From AB-137-C09 sp964458185 (GTDB lineage Bacteria; Pseudomonadota; Zetaproteobacteria; Mariprofundales; Mariprofundaceae): DNA of 64,000 nucleotides. Under the pieces are notes generated by a model that ran no database searches, was not told where the DNA came from, and was given only the letters and a program-made list of their open reading frames with translations. The position numbers and the translations under genes were made by a program. Positions 8,984 through 18,364 of this stretch are shown here, in pieces. Numbering within the stretch: the stretch's first letter is position 1; each line of letters starts with the position of its first letter. The DNA lies in NCBI GenBank assembly GCA_964458185.1, contig CAYWFG010000006.1, positions 1 to 64,000 on the forward strand, given 5' to 3'.

Positions 8984-10188
8984 AGATTCTTTATTTGACA
9001 AAATTTATTGTTGATCAACATGGGTTTTCACGTAGTTTTGAATTGGCTAAAGGGTTGGTCATGCAGGGGCATCAGGTTATATTTATTGCGGCATCTCCTT
9101 GTTTTCGAGGGAGCGAAGAGTGGCGTGATGGTGTACATATTATCACTTTTAACGATCCAATGCCGAGTTCTGTAAAAAAGGGGGGCTTAAGCCTCATTGA
9201 TGTGGTTCAACGTATGTGGTTTGGTATGCGACAAGATATAGATTTAATCATGGTAGATTCAGGCTTTCGTCCTGTTACTGGTTTGGTCGGTCATTGGCTC
9301 GCTTGGTGGAAGCGTATTCCTTACGTTTGCGAATGGTGGGACTGGATAGGAAAACGAGGACTTTATGATCGTAAGTCTACGCTGTACCGTTATTCATTGG
9401 GCCTGCTTGATCATTATTTTGAATTATGGGATAAACGTCATGCGGATGGCGTTGTTGCTTTATCACAGGTATTGCATCAACGTGCTATCAACTTGGGGCT
9501 AAAAGAAGAGCAGGTCTGCATTATCCATGGTGGCTGTGATAGTATTGGTATACCCGCACAGGCTACCACAAAAAGCCGACAACATTGGCGTCAGTCATTC
9601 GGCCTGCCTGCAAATGCGGTGGTCATTGGTTTTGCAGGACTTGATGCGCATGAAGTTATGGATATTCATCCTTTTCTTGAGGCAATGAAAAAAATTCGAA
9701 AGCAACATCTGTCGGTATACTGGTTTAGCACAGGCGGGCATTTAAGCGATTATATTCGCCGTATGTATACCATTGATAAAGAATACCGTGAATTAGGCTG
9801 GGTAGACTACCGAGCCTACTCATTGGCCCTCTGCAATGCTGATATTCTTATTTTAACCCAAGAAGAACACTTGATTAATAAAGCAAGATGGCCGAATAAG
9901 CTAGGCGATTATTTGGCTTCAGGTAACCCTGTATTGCTTACGGCGGTCGGTGAAGTTGTTTGTTTTGCTAAAAACAACCCAGAGAATGGACTGCATTTTG
10001 TTGATTGGACTGTAGAATCTATTTTGCAAGGTCTTTATACATTAATCAACAATTCGCAACAGCGGAAAATAATGGGAATGAGTAACAGGAAGTTAGCTGA
10101 AGATACACTTTCTTGGCAAAGTAAAGCAACAGAATTGCATCATTTTTTGCTACAAATTGAGCGGCAGACATTGAACAAGAGAAAATGA
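8980..10188 (+). CDS. Family 4-like glycosyltransferase (GT-B fold)
   Basis: A two-domain GT-B transferase. The N-terminal acceptor domain starts MKILYLTKFIVDQHGFSRSFELAKGL. The C-terminal donor domain has VIGFAGLDAHEVMDI, LGWVDYRAYSLALCNADILILTQEE, and NKLGDYLASGNPVLLTAVGE in the position of the usual donor-binding E-x7-E region. It begins in a 4-base overlap with the preceding GT2 gene and ends in a 4-base overlap with the sulfotransferase gene, so the three are translated together. It is probably cytoplasmic and acts on the repeat unit. Confidence 0.85.
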   Translation: MKILYLTKFIVDQHGFSRSFELAKGLVMQGHQVIFIAASPCFRGSEEWRDGVHIITFNDPMPSSVKKGGLSLIDVVQRMWFGMRQDIDLIMVDSGFRPVTGLVGHWLAWWKRIPYVCEWWDWIGKRGLYDRKSTLYRYSLGLLDHYFELWDKRHADGVVALSQVLHQRAINLGLKEEQVCIIHGGCDSIGIPAQATTKSRQHWRQSFGLPANAVVIGFAGLDAHEVMDIHPFLEAMKKIRKQHLSVYWFSTGGHLSDYIRRMYTIDKEYRELGWVDYRAYSLALCNADILILTQEEHLINKARWPNKLGDYLASGNPVLLTAVGEVVCFAKNNPENGLHFVDWTVESILQGLYTLINNSQQRKIMGMSNRKLAEDTLSWQSKATELHHFLLQIERQTLNKRK

Positions 10189-11123
10189 TGAGTGAGTTAT
10201 TGTTGGCTGACGATGGTCAACCCATACAGATCATCTATATTATGGGAACAGGACGCAGTGCAACCACCATCCAAGAAGTATTATTGGCTAATAACCCAGA
10301 TGTTGTAGGTGTAGGTGAGGTGACTCATTTTTTTTCAGATGGGATGATCAAAAAAACGCCTTGCGCCTGTGAAAAAACAGTAGATCATTGTACTTTTTGG
10401 TCCTCGGTTATTAGAAAAAACCATTGGCAAAGCAATGATGCTGCTCGTTTGAATACGTTGTTTTCTGCTATAAGCAAGCATTCTATGTTTATGCTGCGAC
10501 TCGCAGGATTCACAACAAAAAAAATGCAACAGGAATATTTGGAGGCTAATATTCAATTGTTTAAAAGTATAAGCCATTGTAGTGGTGCGCATAGCATTAT
10601 AGACTCTTCTAAATATGCTGGTCGAGCATTGATGTTGGCGCGGATGTTTCCTGAATCAGTGTCTATTATTTGTATGACACGTTCTCCAGAAGGTTTATTA
10701 ACTGCCTTTCGAAAAACCAAGAAATCCATTGTCAGGGAAGAACAAAAGCCTAAGTCATCCTTTGCTACATTGATCTATTATATGTATACATTGCTGTGTT
10801 TTCGTTTGACCTTGATGTATTCTGGTGTGCAATGTATTCAGCTTGATTATGATTCTTTTCGTCAGCAGCCAATGCTTAACTTGGAACATATCGAACAGGC
10901 TTTTGATTGCTGTGGTCGTTTTCGTGTTTCTATGAAGCGATTGAATCATGGTAGTGCCTTGGATGTTGGTCATATCGTCACAGGGAATCGTTTGCGAAAA
11001 AGAAAGAAAGTTCTTTTTCAAATAAAAAAAATAGAAAATTATCCACTCTATCGAAGCGAACAGGTGTGTGTTCCATTGATGTATATTTGGAAAAAACTAC
11101 TTAGATTTAAGAACTTTAACTAA
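10185..11123 (+). CDS. Sulfotransferase-family protein
   Basis: A PAPS-dependent sulfotransferase fold. The 5'-phosphosulfate loop is MGTGRSATT at 20-28, where Gly/Thr/Arg/Ser match the family, and the 3'-phosphate site is RSPEGLLTAF from Arg166-Ser167. It has the usual length (312 residues). In this locus it would sulfate the repeat unit, which would make the polymer strongly acidic. It is the last gene of the first half of the operon and is followed by a 176-base gap. Alternative acceptors (lipid, protein) are not excluded. Confidence 0.82.
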   Translation: MMSELLLADDGQPIQIIYIMGTGRSATTIQEVLLANNPDVVGVGEVTHFFSDGMIKKTPCACEKTVDHCTFWSSVIRKNHWQSNDAARLNTLFSAISKHSMFMLRLAGFTTKKMQQEYLEANIQLFKSISHCSGAHSIIDSSKYAGRALMLARMFPESVSIICMTRSPEGLLTAFRKTKKSIVREEQKPKSSFATLIYYMYTLLCFRLTLMYSGVQCIQLDYDSFRQQPMLNLEHIEQAFDCCGRFRVSMKRLNHGSALDVGHIVTGNRLRKRKKVLFQIKKIENYPLYRSEQVCVPLMYIWKKLLRFKNFN

Positions 11124-11299
11124 GCTATATTACGCAAAAAGTCAACTTGTTTTACTTCAAAGCTTTCCCCAATCATAAAAAAACAACGTTGTCAGTGACA
11201 ATTATCACGCTGTAAAAACTAAAAAAAAACTGTTGACTGTGTTTGATGGTTTGTCAAGAGTTCCGAACTAGGCAACAACTTTGCCAAAGGAGATGAACG
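11124..11299 (+). other. Intergenic region with overlapping palindromes
   Basis: No gene is visible. Two overlapping palindromes, ACAACGTTGT (11183-11192) and TTGTCAGTGACAA (11189-11201), stand upstream of the secreted-repeat gene and could be a regulator site. TTGACT at 11233 has no convincing -10 partner. AAAGGAG at 11286-11292 is a strong ribosome site for the ATG at 11300. Confidence 0.4.
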
Positions 11300-12205
11300 A
11301 TGAAAAACACACTAAGAATGTTCTTGTTGGGTGCGATGCTTGCATTTTCCAGCTTGATTTCCATGCAGGCATCGGCAGCAATTACAGCGCCGACTTTGGG
11401 ATCTACACTCAATGGAACGAATGTTACATTCTCATGGGCAAATTCAGGTGCTACAGCCTACTGGTTGACCGTTGGTGCAGTAACTGGCGGATCAGGTTAC
11501 TACAATTCAGGAACATTAGGATCAAATGTTTTCTCGGCAAATGTTACGGGTTTGCCTACTAAAGGGATTGCTATTCATGCCCGCTTGTATGAAATGATTA
11601 ATGGTGCTTGGCAAATTACTAATTATACTTATTCTGCATCATCTGTTGCTGTTGCAACGATTCAAAATCTAACTGATGGTGGCGGTATTTTTAGTAACAA
11701 TCCAACGATAACATGGAATAATGTAGCAGCTGATGGTTATTATTTAATGCTTGGAACTTACCTTGGCGGTAATGATCTATTTAATTCAGGGTTTATTGCA
11801 GGCAATACCACATCAATAAACGTAACGGGACTTCCCAATGATAAGAGAATAATTTATGCACGTTTGCACACATGGGGTAATGGTTCATGGCAAATCAGTG
11901 ATACAACATATAAACTTTCTTTTGCTGCGACTATTAACTCCCATGCAAATGGTGCGACCCTAGCAGCAACAACAGTGACTTTTAGCTGGGCTGCGACATT
12001 GGGTGCTGGGGCTTATTATTTAGATGCTGGTTCTTCTTTTAATGGTCATGGTGATTATTTTAAATCTGGCATCATTCTTCCAGGGACTACTTCTGTGGTT
12101 GCAACAGGACTGCCTATAGGTGGCGTTCCTGTTCTAGTTCGTCTTTATACTTGGGCTGGAAATTCTTGGCAGGTATCTGATACAACTTATACATCTGCAC
12201 CGTAA
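11300..12205 (+). CDS. Secreted protein of three Ig-like-sized repeats
   Basis: A signal peptide (residues 1-26, ending ASA) is followed by three repeats at about 28-113, 118-205 and 210-301. Each has the pattern G-x-TL...FSW...A..YYL.(V/L/A)G...GG...(Y/F)NSG...TS..VTGLP..G..(V/I).(V/A)RL(Y/H)...G.WQ(I/V)(S/T)...Y. The same repeat occurs four times at the end of the protein at 22109, and both proteins end with a GHGDYFKSG-type repeat and the residues YTSAP. I do not know a named family for it. It is probably a beta-sandwich that is exported and bound to or embedded in the polysaccharide. A strong ribosome site and a strong terminator frame the gene, which suggests it is made in large amounts. 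Confidence 0.8.
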   Translation: MKNTLRMFLLGAMLAFSSLISMQASAAITAPTLGSTLNGTNVTFSWANSGATAYWLTVGAVTGGSGYYNSGTLGSNVFSANVTGLPTKGIAIHARLYEMINGAWQITNYTYSASSVAVATIQNLTDGGGIFSNNPTITWNNVAADGYYLMLGTYLGGNDLFNSGFIAGNTTSINVTGLPNDKRIIYARLHTWGNGSWQISDTTYKLSFAATINSHANGATLAATTVTFSWAATLGAGAYYLDAGSSFNGHGDYFKSGIILPGTTSVVATGLPIGGVPVLVRLYTWAGNSWQVSDTTYTSAP

Positions 12206-12226
12206 TCACTAAACGGTAAGTCTCTT

Positions 12227-12265
12227 GAAAAGAAAGGAGGTATCTAAGACACCTCCTTTCTTTTC
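12227..12265 (+). terminator. Strong hairpin terminator after secreted-repeat gene
   Basis: Perfect 15-bp stem: GAAAAGAAAGGAGGT (12227-12241) pairs with ACCTCCTTTCTTTTC (12251-12265) around a 9-base loop. The descending arm is T-rich and is followed by CTTTTAT. It probably ends or attenuates transcription between the secreted-repeat gene and the downstream methyltransferase. Confidence 0.75.
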
Positions 12266-12294
12266 TAAACTTTTATAGGGAAACAATAAAAGCT

Positions 12295-13134
12295 ATGAAT
12301 CGTTGTGCTGAAAAAAACGCGCATGATATTTTTTACGCAGAAGAAAACGCATTACTGAACAGTGCTTCTCAAGCGTCATTGTATACTGTATGGTATGATC
12401 GTATTTATCTTAGTCCATTTCATCAAGGTGGTATAACCAAGGGCTATGTCCGCGGTTTGTCAGTTAAAGCTTTAATAACTTCAGCAGAACATGATAATAA
12501 GAGTTTTGGTGAAATTACTGTATTGGATGCTGGCTGTGGTCAGGGAGGATTAGCTGTATATCTGGCTTGTATTGGCTTTCACGTTGTTGCTGTAGATTTA
12601 TCTACAGTTGCTTGTAACGATGGAAAAAAACTTGCTGAAAAAATGATGGTTACGGAAAAATGTCGTTTTTTTGATACAAGTCTAGTATCTATACCGATTG
12701 AAGATGCTTCAATTGATTATATTATTGGTCATGCTTCATTGCACCATTTTATTAAATACCAAGATATAGTGTCTGAGTTCTCTCGTGTTACAAAAAATAA
12801 ATGCGAAGGTTTTTTTGCTGATTCATACGGAGAGAATAAGCTTTATCATTTATTTCATAACAAAGAACAAATGAAACGCCTTGGTGATGTATCCTTGGTC
12901 AAAGAAATGGTAGAGGATTATTTTTCACCTGAATTTGAGGTAAAAATGGTGCCGACGGATTGGTTTTCTATGTTGGATAAACTGTGGTTGAAAATTTTAC
13001 CCCGAACATTACGGCCAATGATTCAGGGTATGGCGAAGATTCATTATGCATTGGATAGATCCCTTTCTACTGAATCTCGAATGGCCTTGCGGTGTGCGGG
13101 TTCTGCTATGACACATATTCGCAAAAAAAATTAA
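12295..13134 (+). CDS. Class I SAM-dependent methyltransferase
   Basis: The Rossmann methyltransferase core shows VLDAGCGQGGLAVYLA (about 76-91) as motif I, VVAVDLS after it, and IDYIIGHASLHHF plus EFSRVTKNKCEGFF as motifs II and III. It is 279 residues long and has no signal peptide. It lies immediately before the AsnB-type gene (3-base gap), so it likely modifies the same sugar or intermediate. I cannot tell which atom is methylated. Confidence 0.82.
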   Translation: MNRCAEKNAHDIFYAEENALLNSASQASLYTVWYDRIYLSPFHQGGITKGYVRGLSVKALITSAEHDNKSFGEITVLDAGCGQGGLAVYLACIGFHVVAVDLSTVACNDGKKLAEKMMVTEKCRFFDTSLVSIPIEDASIDYIIGHASLHHFIKYQDIVSEFSRVTKNKCEGFFADSYGENKLYHLFHNKEQMKRLGDVSLVKEMVEDYFSPEFEVKMVPTDWFSMLDKLWLKILPRTLRPMIQGMAKIHYALDRSLSTESRMALRCAGSAMTHIRKKN

Positions 13135-13137
13135 CCC

Positions 13138-15054
13138 ATGTGCGGTATTGTTGGTTTTAGCACCATCAAAGGAAGTAATGCACATATTAGTGATTGTAGC
13201 AGTGCAAAAGTTATACTGACAGGTATGTCAGATGCCATTGCACACCGAGGACCTGATGATTCAGGTGCGATGGTGGACGATAAAAATGATTCGTATATAA
13301 CGGGCTTAGCGCATCGTCGCTTATCTATTATTGATCTATCGCAGGGTCATCAACCCCTCCACAATGAAGATGGTACATTACAGATTGTCTACAATGGTGA
13401 GGTTTATAATTATCAATCATTGCGTACTGAATTGCGTCAGATGGGGTATGCTTTTAAAACATCATCAGATACCGAAGTCGTATTGCAAGCCTATGCTGCT
13501 TTTGGTTCTGCATGTGTAGAAAAATTACGAGGCATGTTTTCTTTTGCGATTTGGCATTCTGATACACAACAATTATTTTTAGCTAGAGACCGTTACGGAA
13601 AAAAACCACTTTTTTATACCTGTGGTGCTGAAGGTATAGTTTTTGCCTCGGAGATTAAAGCTATTCTTGCATATAATCGGAGTGATCAATTATCCATCAA
13701 TAAGGCAGGCATTGTTTCGTATATGCGTTATCGCTATGTACCAAGCCCAGAGACCTTGTTTACAGATGTTTACAAGTTACCACCAGGCTGTCATGCGACT
13801 TGGCAAGAAGGTATACTAAATATTCAGCGTTATTATACGCCCCCAGATCAAAAAAAACGTGATCAACATCGGCAAAATACTTCAGAAAAAAAAGTGATTG
13901 ATGGATTTTTGGCAGTATTAAAAGAAGCGGTACATATTCGCATGGTTAGTGATGTGCCTTTTGGTTCTTTTTTATCAGGAGGGCTGGACTCTTCAGCTAT
14001 TGTAGCCTTAATGAGCCAGTACAGTAGCCAGCCAATCAATACTTTTTCTGTTGGTTTCACAGAGAGTCGCTATTCTGAATTGGGCTATGCCAAAACGATT
14101 GCCGAACAATTTTCCACCAATCATCATGAGCTAGAAATTTCTGATAAAATACTGATGGATACATTACCAAAGTTAATTGCCTACCGTGATGCGCCCATCG
14201 CTGAACCCTCAGATATTCCTATTTATTTATTGTCTTGTGAAGCAGCAAAATCTGTGAAGATGGTGTTAACGGGGGAAGGTAGTGATGAGGTGCTAGGTGG
14301 TTACCCAAAGCATGCTTATGAACGTTTTGCTTCCAGCTATCAAGTATTACCGCGCATCATGCGTAACAGCTGGATGCCTGCATTCATGCAGCGTCTTCCT
14401 TACCGTTTTCGGCGGGTAAAGACAGCCGTTGCTAACTTAGGGTGTGAAGATTGGGTGGAACGTATGCCTCGGTGGTTTGGTGCATTGAATGAAGAAGAAT
14501 TGCGTGAACTTCTGCAGCCCTCTTTGCATCCATACTTGCATCACCATAGTGTTGATGCCTATCATTTTCAATGCCAAAGAGATAATACGTCGTTGCGAAA
14601 TATTTTATATTTTGATCAAACAAGCTGGCTTCCTGATAATTTATTAGAACGTGGTGATCGAATGACTATGGCTGCCAGTATTGAATCTCGCATGCCTTTT
14701 ATGGATCATCAACTGATTGCTTATGTCTCTGCATTGCCCGATCATTTTCGGATACGTGGACTACAGGGAAAATGGTTATTGCGTCAGGCAATTAACTCCA
14801 TCATTCCTCAAACGATTATAGATCGCCCTAAGGTTGGCTTTCGCGTTCCTGTGAATGAATGGTTTCAACATGGTATGAGAGACTATTTATGTGACCATTT
14901 ACTTGCACAAACGGCTTGTATTGCGCCTTACTTCCAACATCATGTATTGGAGCGTTATGTCCATGAACATATTAAAGGCCATCACAACCATGAAAAATTA
15001 CTCTGGACATTGCTAAACCTTGAACTATGGCATCAGCAAAAGGTGAATGATTGA
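13138..15054 (+). CDS. AsnB-type glutamine-dependent amidotransferase
   Basis: A class II glutamine amidotransferase domain starts with the catalytic Cys2 (MCGIVGF) and continues with AHRGPDDSG and LAHRRLSIIDLS. It is joined to an ATP-pyrophosphatase domain with the PP-loop SGGLDSS at 280-286 and LTGEGSDEVLGGY. This is the asparagine-synthase architecture at its normal length (638 residues). Inside a polysaccharide locus with a uronate-forming dehydrogenase, members are thought to amidate uronic acids rather than aspartate (the WbpS idea); that assignment is inference. The stop codon overlaps the start of the heparinase-like gene (TGATG). Confidence 0.88.
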   Translation: MCGIVGFSTIKGSNAHISDCSSAKVILTGMSDAIAHRGPDDSGAMVDDKNDSYITGLAHRRLSIIDLSQGHQPLHNEDGTLQIVYNGEVYNYQSLRTELRQMGYAFKTSSDTEVVLQAYAAFGSACVEKLRGMFSFAIWHSDTQQLFLARDRYGKKPLFYTCGAEGIVFASEIKAILAYNRSDQLSINKAGIVSYMRYRYVPSPETLFTDVYKLPPGCHATWQEGILNIQRYYTPPDQKKRDQHRQNTSEKKVIDGFLAVLKEAVHIRMVSDVPFGSFLSGGLDSSAIVALMSQYSSQPINTFSVGFTESRYSELGYAKTIAEQFSTNHHELEISDKILMDTLPKLIAYRDAPIAEPSDIPIYLLSCEAAKSVKMVLTGEGSDEVLGGYPKHAYERFASSYQVLPRIMRNSWMPAFMQRLPYRFRRVKTAVANLGCEDWVERMPRWFGALNEEELRELLQPSLHPYLHHHSVDAYHFQCQRDNTSLRNILYFDQTSWLPDNLLERGDRMTMAASIESRMPFMDHQLIAYVSALPDHFRIRGLQGKWLLRQAINSIIPQTIIDRPKVGFRVPVNEWFQHGMRDYLCDHLLAQTACIAPYFQHHVLERYVHEHIKGHHNHEKLLWTLLNLELWHQQKVND

Positions 15055-17042
15055 TGGCAGGTAAAGCGGGCGGTTGGCGTTGGAAATGGCGACGATTTAG
15101 GGTCATGTCTATGCTAGAAATTGTCTGGCGTATTCGCCAAGCCTACCAGCTTCGTATGGAGGATTTTCAAGTAAATCGAGGCTGGCAGCCTTTCCCCAAA
15201 GGTCATATTGAAGCTGTATCTTTATTTGCTCATGCAAACCAGCATCATGATGAAAAAATTCCAATACCTGATAGCACAGGCATCACTATGTTGTTGGCAA
15301 ATAACATTGACTTTTTTAATGGATACCCGCTTCATATTGGCATCCCTGTGGCTTGGCATAAAGACCCAAAAAGTGGTAAAATTGCGCCCGTAAACTATGG
15401 GCCATCTATTAATTATCGCGATGATGATTGTGTTGGAGATGCCAAATACATTTGGGAAATGGGTCGTCATCAACACCTTATTCCTTTGGCTGTGCAATAT
15501 GCTGAAAATGGCGATGAAGCTTGTAAGCAGATGATTATCACCACTATTGAGTCTTGGGTTGAAGATAACCCTTTTGCAATGGGAATACATTGGTGCAGCA
15601 CATTGGAAGTGGCTTTACGATTAATTTCATGGGCGATTATTCATAGTTTATTGACGATTCGTGATTCTGCTGGATTATTTTCTTGTATTACACCTCGTGA
15701 AAAACTGGAACTGGCTATCTATCAACAGCAATGGTTTATTTGGCATCACCTTTCGTTGTATTCTTCAGCAAATAATCATTTGATTGGTGAATTAACAGGG
15801 CTTTGGGTGTCAGTTAGAGTTTTCCCTTTTAGTCATAGCAAGCAGTCATGCTGGGCTGAACAAGCAAAGAAAATGATTGAGCAAGAAGCTGAAAAGCAAG
15901 TGTATGCTGATGGTGTTAATAAAGAACAAGCATTGTATTATCACTTATGGGTATTGGAATACCTGTTACTGGTATGGTGTGTTGGTATCCGTACAGGCGA
16001 TCATTTTTCTGATGCTTTTGGTCAACGTATTATAGCAATGGCTGAGTTTTTGCATGATATGACCCCAAATCATGGTGAATTACCACAAATTGGCGATTCA
16101 GACAATGGTTTTGTTATTAGGTTTGATGCCTGTTGGCCAAAACAACCCTATCATCAAGTCATGTCTGCGGTAAGTATGGTTTTTCAGCAATCAGATAAAT
16201 TGTTATCTTCTCAATTGTACCCTAAGGCTTTTTGGTTTGGTCAGATGATTGGCAAAACTAAAAAGCCTATTTTTTCACCTAAATCACGAGTGTTTCCTCG
16301 TATCTATAAGCAAGGTGGTTATGCCTTGCTGGGTGATGAACAGGTACATATTCTCTTTGATGCAGGTTCATTGGGCTACCCTGAAATTGCAGCTCATGGT
16401 CATGCTGATGCCTTAAGTTTTACGCTTGCTATTGATGGTCAATATTGGTTTGTTGATCCAGGTACATATGCTTACCACTCTAAAGGAGATTGGCGTGATT
16501 ATTTTCGTGGCACATCAGCGCATAATACGATAACTATTGATGATAAGGATCAATCTGAAAGTGGTGGCCCTTTTTTATGGCTGCGGCATGCACAAGCAAA
16601 ATTATCATTGACTGACCATGGCAGACAACATGTCCGTGGTATGCATAATGGCTATGAACAGCAAGGGGTCATTCATCAACGCAGTCTTGATTACAATGCT
16701 GACACAAAGCAATTGCTTATTGATGATAGCCTGCAAGGGGCAGCACCCTATCGCATGGCTGTATACTTTCACTTGCATCCTGATGTGAAGATTGAAGCAA
16801 AGGAAAAGGTATGGCAATTGTCACATCAACATAGCGATACATTATTAACATTAACATTTCAAAGTATAAAACCTTTGCATTGGCGCGTGTTACGTGGCTC
16901 TATAATGCCATTGGGGGGGTGGTTCTCTTCAGCATTAGGTCGAAAGGTGGTAAGCACAACATTGCAAGGAACAATTGAAATAAATTCTGGATTTGAATTA
17001 TCATCAATCATTCAAATTAATCACAAGCGAGTTAAAAGATGA
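15054..17042 (+). CDS. Heparinase II/III-family protein
   Basis: An N-terminal alpha/alpha-toroid region is followed by the C-terminal Heparinase II/III-like beta domain. Visible motifs include SSANNHLIGE in the toroid part and AAHGHADALSFTLAIDGQYWFVDPGTYAYH with RGTSAHNTITIDDKDQSE in the beta domain, the region holding the catalytic His/Tyr in characterised lyases. No signal peptide is seen, as is common for the version within polysaccharide loci. The likely substrate is a uronate-containing chain, in keeping with the next gene. TTG 15051 and ATG 15054 are both possible starts; the ATG is preferred. Confidence 0.85.
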   Translation: MAGKAGGWRWKWRRFRVMSMLEIVWRIRQAYQLRMEDFQVNRGWQPFPKGHIEAVSLFAHANQHHDEKIPIPDSTGITMLLANNIDFFNGYPLHIGIPVAWHKDPKSGKIAPVNYGPSINYRDDDCVGDAKYIWEMGRHQHLIPLAVQYAENGDEACKQMIITTIESWVEDNPFAMGIHWCSTLEVALRLISWAIIHSLLTIRDSAGLFSCITPREKLELAIYQQQWFIWHHLSLYSSANNHLIGELTGLWVSVRVFPFSHSKQSCWAEQAKKMIEQEAEKQVYADGVNKEQALYYHLWVLEYLLLVWCVGIRTGDHFSDAFGQRIIAMAEFLHDMTPNHGELPQIGDSDNGFVIRFDACWPKQPYHQVMSAVSMVFQQSDKLLSSQLYPKAFWFGQMIGKTKKPIFSPKSRVFPRIYKQGGYALLGDEQVHILFDAGSLGYPEIAAHGHADALSFTLAIDGQYWFVDPGTYAYHSKGDWRDYFRGTSAHNTITIDDKDQSESGGPFLWLRHAQAKLSLTDHGRQHVRGMHNGYEQQGVIHQRSLDYNADTKQLLIDDSLQGAAPYRMAVYFHLHPDVKIEAKEKVWQLSHQHSDTLLTLTFQSIKPLHWRVLRGSIMPLGGWFSSALGRKVVSTTLQGTIEINSGFELSSIIQINHKRVKR

Positions 17043-18361
17043 GTAAGCGTATTGCCGTAATTGGATTGGGCTATGTGGGCATTGTTTCTGCCGCCTGTCT
17101 GGCCGAAGAAGGACACACTATCATTGGGGTCGATATTTCTTCGATCAAAGTAGAGATGATTAATGATGGTAAAAGTCCGATCATTGAGGAAAAACTAGAT
17201 GTGATGCTAGCCCATCATGTTGATGAAAAACGGTTGTATGCGACCACGGATATTCATACAGCTATTGCTAAGAGCGATATATCATTGGTATGTGTTGGCA
17301 CACCAAGTCGAAAAAACGGTAGTCTTAATCTTGATTATGTCATCAATGTATGTCAAGAAATTGGTGAGAGTTTAAGCAAGATTGAACATTTTCATGTTGT
17401 TGTGATGCGTAGCACGATGTTACCCGGAACGATGGCTGAGACCGTGATTTCTTTATTAGAAAAATCTTCTGGAAAAAGCATTGGTAAGGACTTTGGCCTA
17501 TGCAATAATCCTGAATTTTTACGTGAAGGTACGGCTGTTTATGACTTTTATCACCCACCTAAAACAGTCATCGGTGAAATTGATGAGGGCAGCGGTGATA
17601 TGCTCGCTGCATTGTATGCCCAATTGGATGCACCCTTGTTACGGGTTGATATTGCCACTGCAGAAATGGTAAAATATACTGATAATGTTTGGCATGCACT
17701 TAAGGTAGGCTTTGCTAATGAAATTGGTAATATCTGTAAAGCGATTCAAGTAGATAGTCACAAGGTGATGGATGTTTTTTGTCAAGATACTAAATTAAAC
17801 CTTTCCCCTTATTATTTAAAGCCAGGTTTTGCCTTTGGCGGCTCTTGTCTACCAAAAGATGTGCGTGCCTTGACTTATAAGGCTCGCTCGCTGGATCTTG
17901 ACTTGCCTATTCTTAATGCACTCTTGCCAAGTAATATGTTGCAAATTGATATTGCAAAACAGATGATTGAGTCTACAGGAAAACGTAAAATTGGCTTGCT
18001 AGGTTTAAGCTTTAAAGCGGGAACGGATGATCTTCGTGAAAGTCCTCAGGTTGCATTGGTTGAATGGATGCTTGGTAAAGGTTATGATTTAAGTATATTT
18101 GACAGTAACGTTAATCTTGCTGCTCTCATCGGGGCTAATAAAGATTACATTGAGCATCATATTCCGCATATTCACCGCTTGATGATGGACGATGCTGATG
18201 CTATGATCCAACGTTCAGAAGTGATTATTGTTGGTAATAAAGATCCTCATTTTCGTTTTCTTTTGTCAGGATTGAATGCGGAGAAAACAGTTGTTGATTT
18301 GGTTCGGATTATTCCTTTCTCTGGCAAAACACCTGCTAATTACCAAGGGATTTGTTGGTAA
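17039..18361 (+). CDS. algD: GDP-mannose 6-dehydrogenase-like nucleotide-sugar dehydrogenase
   Basis: An NAD-dependent four-electron dehydrogenase making a nucleotide-linked uronate. The Rossmann motif is VIGLGYVGIVSAACLAEEGH. CVGTPSRKNGSLNLDYV and PGFAFGGSCLPKDVRALTY, with catalytic Cys270, match the AlgD (GDP-mannose) branch better than UDP-glucose dehydrogenases. It has the normal length of 440 residues and shares 4 bases (ATGA) with the heparinase-like gene. It implies GDP-mannuronate as a precursor of the polymer. UDP-glucose dehydrogenase is the alternative, which I think less likely. Confidence 0.82.
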   Translation: MSKRIAVIGLGYVGIVSAACLAEEGHTIIGVDISSIKVEMINDGKSPIIEEKLDVMLAHHVDEKRLYATTDIHTAIAKSDISLVCVGTPSRKNGSLNLDYVINVCQEIGESLSKIEHFHVVVMRSTMLPGTMAETVISLLEKSSGKSIGKDFGLCNNPEFLREGTAVYDFYHPPKTVIGEIDEGSGDMLAALYAQLDAPLLRVDIATAEMVKYTDNVWHALKVGFANEIGNICKAIQVDSHKVMDVFCQDTKLNLSPYYLKPGFAFGGSCLPKDVRALTYKARSLDLDLPILNALLPSNMLQIDIAKQMIESTGKRKIGLLGLSFKAGTDDLRESPQVALVEWMLGKGYDLSIFDSNVNLAALIGANKDYIEHHIPHIHRLMMDDADAMIQRSEVIIVGNKDPHFRFLLSGLNAEKTVVDLVRIIPFSGKTPANYQGICW

Positions 18362-18364
18362 GCT

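Noticed and set aside
11271..11284. GG-N10-GC sigma54-like promoter (GGCAACAACTTTGC) before 11300
   Set aside because: Transcription would begin after the ribosome site AAAGGAG and almost at the start codon, so it could not serve the gene; the flanking consensus is also poor.
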